Positions 51,798-62,796 of a DNA stretch of 64,000 nucleotides are shown here, piece by piece (the stretch's first letter is position 1; the number at the start of each line of letters is the position of its first letter). Made by a program: the position numbers and the translations under genes. Location: assembly GCA_946902875.1 (NCBI GenBank), contig OX336337.1, forward strand, positions 2,170,001 through 2,234,000. The letters are read 5' to 3'. The notes under the pieces were generated by a model that was not told the origin of the DNA, made no database searches, and saw only the letters and a list, made by a program, of their open reading frames with translations. The DNA comes from Nematopogon swammerdamellus (lineage: Eukaryota; Arthropoda; Insecta; Lepidoptera; Adelidae).

Positions 51798-54700
51798 GCT
51801 GGCCCTGGCTATGTTCGTCGTAGGCGCGACTACAGGATCAAGCAGGACTGAGTCAAGACGCTTTCCTGAAGGGTTTCAGTTCGGTGCTGCCACAGCTTCT
51901 TATCAAGTGGAAGGTGCTTGGGATGAAGATGGTGAGTGACCTACAGTAAAAAACGTCATTGATGTTATGATACATTTGATGTGTAAACATCTTAACTCTC
52001 AGTAGGGGTAAACTTAGAGCTAGCATAATTTGCCTAAGTAATGTAGACGTGACTTGTAAGATTCTTATCCAACGTTCGAGCGGTCACCCATCCATCCACT
52101 GACCGCGCCCAGGTGTGCTTATGATCCGACGGAAAGTTGACCGACCGCACCACTGAGCTACTGAGGCTGACGAATCTCTCCCCGTGTATGTCGTAAAATG
52201 CGACTAAGCAATAAGGACAGGATGCCGTGATAAAGGGCGACGGGTTAGCCACCTCTCACCTTGGCACGATCCTCCCACCGAGTCATACCGCAGGTTTCCT
52301 GTGTGGCAAAAACTAACATGTTTACACATTAATCCTCGTTAGTCCCAGCATTCTCAAAGTTCTAGAATATTTTTCGGCTTCGTTAAAAATGTCCAAAGGA
52401 ATGTTAACAATTTCATTATCGTCATAGGACAGTATGCCACCATATCACGGCCATGAAACTATTTGAAAATGGTTACAATGATTACAGTAAGGAATATTTA
52501 ACTATTTAAATATTTAACAGGAAGAACGATGTCAATCTGGGACTACTACACGCACAGGGATCCCTGCGTCATCGACGACTGCACGAATGGTGACATAGCA
52601 GCCGACTCCTACCATCAGGTCGAACGAGACGTAGAAATGATGAGAGAGCTCGGTCTTGACTTCTACAGATTTTCTATATCCTGGAGCAGGCTGCTGCCGT
52701 CTGGGTTTGCGAACGAAATCAATCCCGCTGGCTTACAATATTACAACAACTTGATAGATGAAATGCTGAAGTATAATATCCAACCGATGGTAACTCTGTA
52801 TCACTGGGATTTACCGCAGAGGCTGTTGGATTTAGGAGGCTACACCAACTCTATGATGGTAGATTGGTACGCGGACTATGCTCGCGTAGTGTTTGAGCAG
52901 TTCGGCGACAGAGTCAAAACTTGGATTACATTCAACGAGCCGAAACAGATATGTTATGAAGGCTACGGAGATGTAGTTAAGATTCCGATACTCAATATTC
53001 AGGGAATAGCAGAGTACCAGTGCGCGAGAAATCTTCTGTTGGCTCACGCCACCGCGTGGCATATGTACGATGAAGAATTTAGGCCGATCCAACATGGAGA
53101 GATTGGTATAGCAGTGAATATTGAGTGGTACGAACCACTCACGAACTCCGAGGATGATATTGCTGCCGCTAATGACTACAGACAATTTGATGTGAGAATG
53201 TATTTTCATTATCGTCTGTATCGATCTATTCGTGTCGTCTTTTCGATTCATCTTTGAAAGTGGTGGTTCCTGAACTGAAACTAATTACTCAGAAATTCTG
53301 ATTGTACTGTCTTAATATACTACTTGTAGATTCCCCACTTTCCGAAATATTTTCTAAAAAAGATTATAATTTTTCAGTGGGGTCAATACATCCATCCAAT
53401 ATTCTCTGAGAATGGAGATTTCCCAAAGGAGATGAGGGAGAATATTGGAGTCAAAAGCGCAGCCCAAGGATTCCCTAAGTCTCGGCTGCCGGAATTCTCT
53501 CAACAAGAGATCGACTTCATTAGAGGAACATCCGACTTCTTGGGAGTGAACACTTACAGCACCAAGTTCATTTACAGAAATGAATCGACAGTACACTCAT
53601 TTTCAGAGCCTTCATACAGAAATGATATTAACGGCGATATGTATTACAGTACTGAATATCCTCAAGGATCATCTGTAGGCATGCAGGTATGATTATTATT
53701 TTAATTTTTTTTTTATTGTTCTAATATTGAATCCTGAGCAATTCTGAATGCGTAGTGTCTGGGACATGGTATTCCGACAATTTATTTTCTATTGATGTCA
53801 ACCGCTGTGTCAGTCCTAAATTTTAATGTGGTTTCAACTAGCTATTACTCCTTTTTTTATGAAATATCTTCATAGCTATCAATTTTAAGGTCATACCATG
53901 GGGTTTCTACAATGTGCTAACCCACCTCACGAAAACCTTCAACAATCCCATCATATACGTAACTGAGAGCGGATATGCCGGCTGGCCAGGCCTCCAGGAC
54001 GACGATCGCATTTACTACTACAGGAATTACCTAGAAAGTCTTCTCGATGCCATCAACGCCGGCAGTGACGTGCGCAAGTACACAGCTTGGAGCCTGATGG
54101 ACAATTTCGAGTGGATGAGAGGATATACGTAAGTTGTCTAATTACTAAAGAATATTTTAAACTGTTTTTTTCTCTACTTTAACATATATTTTTAATCATA
54201 CATAATACTATGTACGCCTGACGCAGGATAAGGATAGCTGTTTGTGATGCTGGGGCAGCCCTCGTCTTACACTTCGCAAAAGGCGCCGTACCATGTTATG
54301 TACGATAGCACTTTAATACAAACACCCGGCTTTCATAATCCTGTGTAGGTCTAATCTTTCGTTTAAATGTTTGTATTAAATCGTCTTTAAAAGTAGGTAC
54401 TAATGAAACTTTCTGTATGTGATTAAAAATAACTAGCGCGTCTGGTAAACATGTATGTCGAATACACGTAAGAAACCAACACAGATACTTTATGGTAGAA
54501 TGATGAACTAATCATGTATTTTAAGGCCATTAAAATATTATATCACAAAATATTAGAAGTGGAACATAAACGGACGTGCTACTCGTACATGAAAGTTAGA
54601 ATCAAACTTCTCTTTGCCGAGGGGTGAAGTTTTGTCAGTAACTTTAGCATATCGATTGATGCACTTAAAGTTTCCGAACTTCAGGGTGGAAGTTAGAGAT

Positions 54701-55696
54701 AAGGGACTCCAAGTTTTGCTTCTACTTCATGGACTTTTTTATCTAGAATTTATGTTCTAAGGACACTGGAAGACATACGTAAGAGATAATTATATTTCTA
54801 GACAAATTGACTATCTTGAAAAGTAAAATAGTTTTAAATTATTTCAATTAGGCTAAACCAAGGAGCTTTCAATCAGACTAGTCAGGCGTGGCGGAGGTGT
54901 GGCCCGGTCGTAGTTCTGTGGGCTAAACGAAGTAAGAGAGAAAGATATTGAGTTTCAGGTGGGTATATTTATTGATGTGTTTGGAGACGTTTGGTCTCAG
55001 TTTTTCAAATACCGACAATACTTCTAGAGATAACATGTGCATTACGACCATTAATAGGATCTCTGCCTTGATTATGAATATCATAGGCGTTAGAGGTTCA
55101 TTACGAGTTCAGGACAGTGTCATGTTGAGATCCGTGTCTTTGGGTAATAAGTGTGACTTAATTTATGTCTGTATGCCTTCCTTGATATTATTTTTACAAA
55201 GTTAGGTGTAGAGAGTTATAGAGTAGAGTGGACAGATACTTAAATATTCACCTGAATGCTGTAAATAATAAATAATGTTCTTGTGAGTGGTACTGTGGGT
55301 ATTAGTATGGTATTTGTAACTAGAATCCTTTCATAAGGTACTAACAAAACTTGTGACTTGCGAAGTTTATTCGTCAGTTCTAACTTCGCATTGAAGTAGA
55401 ACTGGTGGAATTTTTGAGTAATCCAAAGGTAACTAACCTTTAACTAACATACATGAGTAATTATGGATCTAATTATACATTGATGTAATAAATAACAGAA
55501 ATTATTTAAATGTCTAAAACTTATGAAATCTTGCAGGCAGAGATTCGGTCTGTACGAAGTGGACTTCGAAGACCCGATCAGGACGAGGACAGCCAGGAAG
55601 TCAGCCCTGGTGTACAAGGAGATCGTTAGATCGGGAACAATAGATTTTGAATACGAACCTATTAGCTTGGACATTCGCATCGATGAGGGACATTGA
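51798..55696 (+). CDS. Family 1 glycoside hydrolase (beta-glucosidase/myrosinase-like), five visible exons
   Basis: Exons 51798-51931, 52521-53191, 53378-53686, 53890-54128 and 55537-55696 join in one frame ending TGA. Introns are GT-AG. From the ATG at 51811 the product is 499 residues, a normal GH1 length. Landmarks: [14 protein letters not shown] (~25-37), [21 protein letters not shown] with H135, TFNEP with acid/base E180, VTESGY with nucleophile E393 and WSLMDNFEW (~434-442). GH1 enzymes cleave beta-linked glucosides or related substrates, in insects usually secreted in the gut. [15 protein letters not shown] at the start of exon 1 looks like a signal peptide whose first codons lie in an unseen upstream exon, with an in-frame stop just upstream of the acceptor. 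NEN/TENG-type motif variation (TESG) is mild. Exact substrate is not readable. Confidence 0.95.
52060..52300 (-). mobile_element. SINE A head and repeat G piece inside intron 1
   Basis: 52060-52170 is a - strand SINE A head and core (gtcagcctcagtagctcagt on that strand). 52172-52300 is a + strand G fragment (atctctccccgtgtatgtcg, ggacaggatgccgtgataaa). Both lie well inside the 589-bp intron and do not touch the splice sites. Confidence 0.8.
54129..55536 (+). other. Intron 4 of the hydrolase gene
   Basis: At 1408 bp this is the longest intron, GTAAGT to TTGCAG. No SINE, LINE or TIR element is recognised in it, in contrast to the dense repeats outside the gene. An 85-codon frame (54948-55205) has no support. 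Confidence 0.8.
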
Positions 55697-56129
55697 AATG
55701 ATAAATTTATGGTGTCTCGAGAATTATCAGAAAAAACGTTTTTATTATTATTAAATAATGATTCAATTAACTTTAATTTTAATTAAGTATAAGGCTGACC
55801 TAGTTACCTGCGTTCTGTGACACGGCTCACGTCAGTATAGGAGGCAGGAGTAGTCTCTTTTCTATTGTATCTGTGTTTTGTTGTATTTTGACCATAATGA
55901 TTGTATGTAAAGATGTTAAATTTATGTTTTCCAAAATATATTTTTTATTGCTTTTGATTTGGTTTGATTATTATAAATATTTATTGAATACCGATCCATA
56001 AAAATTACGTGCAATAGGCTAGCTTAATATTATAAGGCTTTCTATTGTAGTAAACTTTGAGATATGGGAGAAGTGAGCCTATAATGTAGGCGAACAAGAA
56101 TATTATATTGTAGCAATGTATTAGTCAGT
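55697..56129. other. 3' flank of the hydrolase gene
   Basis: The A+T-rich 3' UTR and intergenic DNA. No canonical AATAAA stands out; an AAATATATT-type variant near 55936 could serve. Confidence 0.45.
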
Positions 56130-56452
56130 CGTCCCCATTCCACCTCCGCACTACGCGTACTGGGCAGGGGATGCACCTCCTATTCAATCGATCTACCACG
56201 GATATGCACCAACCGGTTCTGTAAGTGTTTTATTTACAGAACCGGGAAAATGTGGAACGCACTCCCTGCCCATATTTCCTCTCAAGTACAAGCCTGGCGT
56301 TTTTCAAAATGGGCGTGAAAAGATTCCTCTCAGGCCGGCATGGCATTCGCAATCCCCGTGCATCACAGAATATCCATGGGCATCGTTAGACACCTACTCG
56401 TAGGTGAAACGATGCCACATGTCGCGCTATCTATAAAAATATTTTTTTTCGA
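56130..56452 (+). pseudogene. LINE E, RT C-terminal end
   Basis: The + strand encodes, across one stop, LFTEPGKMWNALPAHISSQV, then QAGMAFAIPVHHRISMGIVR and PHVALSIK, ending in poly(A)/poly(T). This is the only E copy reading rightward. It lies ~430 bp downstream of the hydrolase stop. Confidence 0.8.
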
Positions 56453-56814
56453 ATAAACTAAACAAAAAGTAATTTTAGGTGTAAACAAAATTTTAAGTAA
56501 TAAATTTAAGAAATACTTTGTTTAAAATAATGTATTTTTTCTTCAGTACACTCTTAAAATCCAGCTTTGACTGATCCTTTCATTTAATTAATCTTCAGAG
56601 GCCCAAGTTCACTCCTTCACTTATTTATAACCAGCGCACCCATTTTTCAGTCTATCTCGAAATACAGTTACCTGCCTTCAGTAAAAGTTTTCTCAGTAAA
56701 GGATTATTTAATTTAGAACTTAAAGTCGGCTGTTAATATGGATTACAAATCCTATAATCCTACAAGTTTGAGTTAATTTTCAGAAGCAATGAAATAATCC
56801 AATTTACCTTTTTG
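56453..56814. other. No gene or clear repeat seen
   Basis: A+T-rich. Confidence 0.4.
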
Positions 56815-57072
56815 TTTTTTTTTTTTATGGAAACTGACACGGTTGGCTACATCACCTACAACATCCGTGATGTCAGCCCATAACACCGGGTGAACTTGGT
56901 GCCACGTCAGCCTTCCCTTCGGTCGTGCCGGCTACACTGAACTGGACGGAAAACACAAACTATTTACATAGCCGTTTCGACCGACCTTTCATTCAGTGCG
57001 GTGTCACCAACCCGGGTGGGTTAAACCCTACCACCTAGTAATATAAGAAGGGAGTCATATCCCTGAAGATAG
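56815..57072 (-). mobile_element. SINE A', head-truncated
   Basis: SINE A tail and body reading leftward, with the A' junction (taatataagaagggagtca) at its right end. The G head is lost. Confidence 0.88.
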
Positions 57073-57119
57073 TAAATTTTTACCAGACGAAGCCGACAGG
57101 AGGGTTATGATTTTGGCAC

Positions 57120-57172
57120 CGTATGTGTGTATGTATGTGTGTATGTGTGTATGTATGTGTGTTCGTTTGTTC
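57120..57172. repeat. (TGTGTGTATG)n microsatellite
   Basis: Alternating gtgtgtatgtat words over ~50 bases. It follows a ccagacgaagccgacag block related to 7615-7660, where the same microsatellite-type continuation is seen. Confidence 0.85.
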
Positions 57173-57276
57173 CTTCGCAGCCTACTCAAGTACTCAACTG
57201 ATTTCAATATTATTTATTCAACACATATTTAAAAATCTGTAAAAATTCAATTCTTTCGTTGGAAATAATATTCAAA

Positions 57277-57709
57277 AAAAGTTTTAAAAAACATAAAACC
57301 GACTTCCTAAAAAAAGGAAAACTAAAAAACTATTCAAAATAAAAATATAAAAACCGCCTTCAAAAATATATGAAATAAAAACCTAAAAAAAAAAAAACGA
57401 ACCCTAGAGTTGAAGGCGGTGCTAAAAAGGCTACACAAATCACAAAGGATATTATCATCCACTCATGTTTTCTTTCATGCATCATTTTTGCTTGCTTTAC
57501 AAATCACAAAGGATATTATCATCCACTCATGTTTTCTTTCATGCATAATTTTTGCTTGCTTTAGCACCGCCTTCAACTCTAGGGTTCGTTTTTTTTTTTT
57601 TAGGTTTTTATTTCATATATTTTTGAAGGCGGTTTTTATATTTTTATTTTGAATAGTTTTTTAGTTTTCCTTTTTTTAGGAAGTCGGTTTTATGTTTTTT
57701 AAAACTTTT
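57277..57709. repeat. Perfect 150-bp inverted repeat with doubled loop, copy 2
   Basis: Left arm 57277-57426, right arm 57560-57709. The arms match each other exactly wherever I compared them, including equal 13-base A and T runs (10 in copy 1). In the loop the second ~65-bp word has cataattt where the first has catcattt. Confidence 0.93.
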
Positions 57710-57836
57710 TTTTTATTTCACAGTTTTTTTTAGTAATTTTTTGCTATTAATGTACTCGGCGGAATCGCTCGGCCTTCGGCCTCGCGATTCCGCCTCGCTT
57801 TCCAATCCGATCTTGACCCAATTAAAATAGGACCAC

Positions 57837-58181
57837 GTCAGCTTCGATAGCTCAGTGGTGCAGACAGTCAACTGTCGCTATTGAATTTTAAGCAACGCTG
57901 GGTGCGGTCAGTACTTAGATGGGTGACCGCTGACCGTTGGAGGCTGACCAAGGTTCGGATTCCTCGTAAAACTGTAAGTCCCTTCCCTCGTAATTTTACT
58001 TGGTGGTAGGGTTTAACCTTCCCGGGTTGGTACCACCGCACTGAATTAAACGTCGGTCGAAACGGCTATGTAAATAGTTTGTGTTTTCCGACCAGTTCAG
58101 TGTAGTCAGCACGATCAAAGGGGGAAGCACTGACATGGCACTGGTGTTATGGGCTGACATCACAGACGTTGTAGGTGATGT
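57837..58181 (+). mobile_element. SINE A in the composite unit, copy 2
   Basis: It has the same truncation point as in copy 1 (gttgtaggtgatgt), so both descend from one insertion that predates the duplication of the unit. Confidence 0.88.
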
Positions 58182-59746
58182 TGCAGAACTTAGTAGAATG
58201 GACAGACATAAACGTGTTACGGAAGCCTACTTTTATTATAAAATAACCGTCGGAGGACCTTGGTTGAAAATTGTAAAATTTAGTAGAACGGATAGACATG
58301 CATATGTTACGGAACCCTACATTCATTTTGCAGAACTTAGTAGAATGGACAGACATAAACGTGTTACGGAACCCTACTTAACAGTTGCACTCCGGGAGTG
58401 CCGGCAGATCCCGTGCCACTCTAACTTAACCCTTAACGCAATGACTTAAGGTTTCATTTTAAAAATGACGCTGACGCGATGTCGCGAGTTATACATTTTT
58501 ACCCACCTAAAAAAGTGCCAAGAGCCGCTAAAGAAGTTTTCACTTCAAAAACCTCAGGGTTATCCCCTTTCAAATAAAAAAAAAAAGAATTTTCAAAATC
58601 GGCCCACAATTGACGGAGTAATCGCGTAACAAACATCCAAAAAAAGAAAACATACCGTCGAATTGAGAATCTTTTAGGTCTAAAGTAAATTTCTCGTGAA
58701 GACAAATGCAACGAGCCCAAACACGATGGGTTTATCATGTGTAGTTTAGGAGTTCCTATGGCCACCTTCTGTCTCCATCATCAAACCAGCTCGATGGTAC
58801 TCGGTACAGTAGGTACTGGCCAGGTACCATAATAAATTAAACGCCGGTCGGAAAAGATAAAAAAATTTCAAATTTAGAATATTCATGAAACAAGGGTCCG
58901 AATATGTATCACTAGTATATCGATTCATGTATTTCAACAGGACAGAGAAAATTTCAAAATATTAGGTATTTAATACTTTTTAGTTTTTTTTTTTTTTGTT
59001 TTTTTTGGAAATCGGTTTAATATTTTTTAAAACAGTTTTTATTTCATTCTTTTTAGTAATATTACATAAAAAAGAATAATCGAAATCGAATAATCGAAAT
59101 CGATTGAAGTGGTACAGAATTATTCGCCATATGTGTCAGACTGCAAATTGCTGAATAAGTCCACATCACAAATGTTTTGCTGAAGGTAACCACACACCAT
59201 ACTAATTTATCAAACTGAAAATTGCCGAAAACGACCACATCACAAGTTTTGCTGAAGGTAACCACACACCATAGTATTATGCTGATTTTTCGAAAACCAC
59301 TGAACCAATTTCGATAAAATTGAAATGGGACCACCTCGGAAGTATGACCTAACTAACAAAAAAAGAATTTTCTAAATCGGCCCTCAATTGACGGAGAAAT
59401 CGTGTTACAAACATACAAAAAAATAAAAAAAATAAAAAAAAAAATAAAAAAAAAAAAAAACATACAGACGAATTGAGAACCTCCTCCTTTTTTGGAAGTC
59501 GGTTAAAAATGGCGGCCGTCGGGCGCTATGTTATTAAGCTTCGATTTTTTCAAACCCATCGAGTAGGGTATCGTTGTCAACAGCTTGAAATTGATATTTC
59601 TAAAATATCAGCACATTTGATAGTTTGGAATTAAATTAATTAAATAAACTCTTTGATAAAACTCTAGGAAAAAGGATGGAAATATAAAAGCAGGTTGATA
59701 AAGAGCACTACAAAAATGCTGTAGTTAGGTATTTATATGAACTCAA

Positions 59747-60442
59747 ATATACAGGAAGCCCAGCTAAAGCATTCTCTACTGCTATTTCTGCTGTAATGTT
59801 TTTCGTAGTCTGGTTTGATAAAATTTACATTTTATTTTTTACGTAGAAGATAAATTAGTAATCCTTATAAGTGAATCAAATCAAGTGAAAATAATACACT
59901 CAATATCAACCGGATGTTGGCGTAGTATATAAAGCACCAGCCCTTCGAGCGATAGCTTGGATGTTCGTGTATAGAAACAATGTGGGCGACTGTACATAAG
60001 AGACGCGAGTGACGTGTGAGGGGAACGAGGGGTACGGCGGGCGACTGAACAACCAATAGCGCGTCGGCGTTGGCCGCGTCTCCCGGCCCGCCTCCCTCAC
60101 CCCCCGAACAGACCCAAAATATTACTACTGCGCAATCTCCCACCACTTTCGCCGATCGCTCAAAACTAGTGTCGGCAACTTTTTTTTTTTTATGGAAACT
60201 GTTACGGTTGGATACATCACCTACAACATCCGTGATGTCAGCCCATAACACCGGGTGAACTTGGTGTCACGTCAGTGCTTCCCTTCGGTCGTGCCGGCTA
60301 CACTGAACTGGACGGAAAAAACAAACTATTTACATAGCCATTTCGACCGACCTTTCATTCAGTGCGGTGGTAACAACCCGGGCGGGTTAAACCCTACTAC
60401 CTAGTAATATAAGAAGGGAGTCATATATCCCTTAGTCGCCTT
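59747..60442 (+). repeat. 0.7-kb tandem duplication, unit 1
   Basis: This matches 60455-61170 throughout, including a SINE A' at the same place. It contains TATATAAA at 59926-59933 and a GC-rich stretch (~60060-60110). The breakpoint lies inside the SINE A' head (tagtcgcctt). The 128-codon - strand frame through it is chance. Confidence 0.92.
60181..60442 (-). mobile_element. SINE A' in tandem unit 1
   Basis: Tail and body read leftward. The head is cut at the duplication breakpoint. Confidence 0.88.
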
Positions 60443-60454
60443 ATATACAGCCAT

Positions 60455-61170
60455 ATATACAGGAAGCCCAGCTAAAGCATTCTCTACTGCTATTTCTGAT
60501 GTAATGTTTTTCGTAGTCTGGTTTCATAAAATTTACATTTTACTTTTTACATAGAAGATAAATTAGTAATCCTTATAAGTGAATCAAATCAAGTCAAAAT
60601 AATACACTCAATATCAACCGGACGTTGGCGTAGTATATAAAGCACCAGCCCTTCGAGCGATAGCTTGGATGTTCGTGTCTAGAAACAATGTGGGCGACTG
60701 TACATAAGAAATGTGGGCGACTGTACATAAGAGACGCGAGTGACGTGTGAGGGGAACGAGGGGTAGGGCGGGCGACTGAACAACCAATAGCGCGTCGGCG
60801 TTGGCCGTCTCCCGTCCCGCCTCCCTCACCCCCCGAACAGACCCAAAATATTACTACTGCGCAATCTCCCACCACTTTCGCCGATCGCTCAAAACTAGTG
60901 TCGGCAACTTTTCTTTTTTTTATGGAAACTGATACGGTTGGCTACATCACCTACAACATCCGTGATGTCAGCCCATAGCACCGGGTGAACTTGGTGTCAC
61001 ATCAGTGCTTCCCTTCGGTTGTGCCGGCTACACTGAACTGGACGGAAAAAACAAACTATTTACATAGCCATTTCGACCGACCTTTCATTCAGTGCGGTGG
61101 TAACAACCCGGGCGGGTTAAACCCTACCACCTAGTAATATAAGAAGGGAGTCATATCCCTTAGTCGCCTT
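60455..61170 (+). repeat. 0.7-kb tandem duplication, unit 2
   Basis: A second copy of 59747-60442 with a TATATAAA at 60634-60641. It has a 22-bp direct duplication (60687-60708 and 60710-60731, aatgtgggcgactgtacata) and a two-base loss in ggccgtctcc. Confidence 0.92.
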
Positions 61171-61220
61171 TTACGACATGTACGGGGATAGATGCAGTGG
61201 GGCTATTCTTTTAAAGTACC
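60912..61220 (-). mobile_element. SINE A' in tandem unit 2, with full G head
   Basis: It continues past the unit end into the G head (atgcagtggggctattcttt), so this unit keeps the original right part of the SINE. Confidence 0.9.
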
Positions 61221-61225
61221 TGAAG

Positions 61226-61737
61226 CTTAAATTAAAACTAAACAACCTTTGACGGTGGAACACCTTGCGTTGCCTATCTCTGTGTTCCGCTGTGTGAAGG
61301 CGTAATAAAAATACCGATAATGATCATTAGTGAAATAGGAGCCGCCACTCATTCTGCACAGTAAGAAATTGTGCTAATGTTCCTCGGCATCGCCACCCAC
61401 GTATTAGGAAATTTGGGACTGTGCATAGGTCGACTGGTCATTCTGATTTCGTTGTTTATCGACCTATGAAGATGGTATGTTGAATTTTCTTTGTTTCGAG
61501 AATGTTTTGATTTTGATATTAAAGTGTAATGTAAAAAAATTATGTTGTTTGAATTGGTCCTATATCGAGCATTTTTTTTTCAGAAAATCAATATCTTCTA
61601 CAAAAAAAAAAACAGCTTCCTAATAAAACAAGCAAACCTCATAGAATTTCGCCCATCCATTTAAGGGCTACCATGATACACAAACACACACGCACATATT
61701 ATACACACATAGAGCCAGACAGAAGAAGGGGTCACAC
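61226..61737. other. No gene or clear repeat seen
   Basis: A+T-rich with a cacacacgcaca tract near 61683. Confidence 0.4.
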
Positions 61738-61740
61738 TTA

Positions 61741-61888
61741 GGCCCACTTGCACCAACACAAATTTAATATATAAACCAGTTTAACTCGCTAAACCAGTTT
61801 AAGCTAAGGTATCCCTTTGACTGTGGGAACCGCGTTTAAATCCATAACTCGCTACTTAACTTTAAACTCGTGTTGGTGCAACTGGGCC
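61741..61888. mobile_element. Small MITE with TTA target duplication
   Basis: It has terminal inverted repeats ggcccacttgcaccaacac / gtgttggtgcaactgggcc. TTA flanks both ends (61738-61740, 61889-61891). A 3-bp TTA/TAA duplication fits the PIF/Harbinger superfamily (inference). It is nearly identical inside to 49269-49420. Confidence 0.88.
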
Positions 61889-61906
61889 TTATACGAGTAT
61901 ATTAAG

Positions 61907-62289
61907 GTGTTTCGTTAGTCATGTCAATAACTTCGGGAGGGTTACATACACACTCAAATAAACACGTTACGCAAAACAAATATATATATGTTTATAGTAT
62001 TAGTTTTCGAGAAAAACAAATCGTGTTTGCTACCTAAACATTAACCTGTGTGTAACAGTAGGTAACTTGCATTGTACTGACCCCCTACAATGTTCAAACG
62101 CAGAACAGCTGTTTGTTGTAAGTAAGTCACAAGGTCACTATGATTGGTTTTTACAGCTACTTATTTGATTTTATTTTTCTGTTAGGAGAAAAAATGCTCC
62201 TATAAACATATGTTTTTTTTCTTACGTAAAGTGTTTATTTGAGTGTGTATGTAACCCTCCAGAAGTTAATGACATGACTAACGAAACAC
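61907..62289. mobile_element. TIR element with ~59-bp ends
   Basis: The left end gtgtttcgttagtcatgtca and on pairs with the right end tgacatgactaacgaaacac, with about four mismatches over 59 bp. The interior is A+T-rich and non-coding. Flanking TTA words exist but with a one-base slip, so no duplication is claimed. Confidence 0.85.
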
Positions 62290-62311
62290 GTTATAAGTAT
62301 AGCCGTAAAAA

Positions 62312-62380
62312 CCGGCCATTTATGTAGTGGTACAGAGCACTCGTTGCGCGAGCCGGACTCGCACTTGGGCGGTTTTATTC
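62312..62380. mobile_element. Repeat D end scraps
   Basis: aaaaaccggcc at left and cgcgagccggactcgcactt then gggcggttt at right: two D ends of opposite sense with the middle deleted. Confidence 0.6.
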
Positions 62381-62589
62381 GCAGTAAAGTTCATAGCTAG
62401 CTTTCTGAAAAGAAAACTCTCTTGCAATCACGAAAATGAGTGACGTACGCCAAAAGAAAAATGTCGTACAGAGATGGCGTCGTCGGGCATATTATCACAA
62501 TGGAAGTCTTCGCTGCTAAGAATACAAAGGAATCATGAATGGGCAGCGGGGCTCACAGGGAGATAATTACCCAGAGACGTTATTGTCGA
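62381..62589. other. No gene or clear repeat seen
   Basis: Unique-looking sequence between D scraps and a LINE fragment. Confidence 0.35.
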
Positions 62590-62710
62590 ACCTCCAGGGG
62601 AGTGGAATTGTCCACCGGCGAGTGTGTTGTCCACCCCAATGCTTTCAACCTGGGAATCTTCAAATGTCTTACTAACAAGCTAGATAGCGCTTCTATGCAA
62701 ATCTGCTGTT
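62590..62710 (+). pseudogene. Jockey/CR1-like LINE, last coding block
   Basis: The + strand encodes VELSTGECVVHPNAFNLGIF then KCLTNKLDSASMQICC, matching FNLGVFKRPINGLDS of 21050-21895. It is cut off where a repeat D begins. Confidence 0.7.
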
Positions 62711-62713
62711 TTT

Positions 62714-62762
62714 TAGGGTTCTGTATCCGGTACGGGACCCTATTACTAAGCCTGCGCCGACT

Positions 62763-62796
<34 letters not shown>

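Larger units (their letters stand above)
57277..59510. mobile_element. 2.2-kb composite unit, copy 2
   Basis: Same order and nearly the same sequence as 38680-40906, in the same orientation, 18.6 kb away. Differences seen include three mirrored changes in the hairpin arms, gggt present in the SINE core, aattttac for aatcttac, aacgccgg for agcgccgg, and A/T run lengths. The flanking DNA is unrelated to that of copy 1. Confidence 0.9.

Noticed and set aside
59865..60251. A 128-codon - strand frame (and its partner at 60594-60875)
   Set aside because: It is broken by small length changes between the two tandem units, as expected of non-coding DNA, and partly overlaps the SINE.
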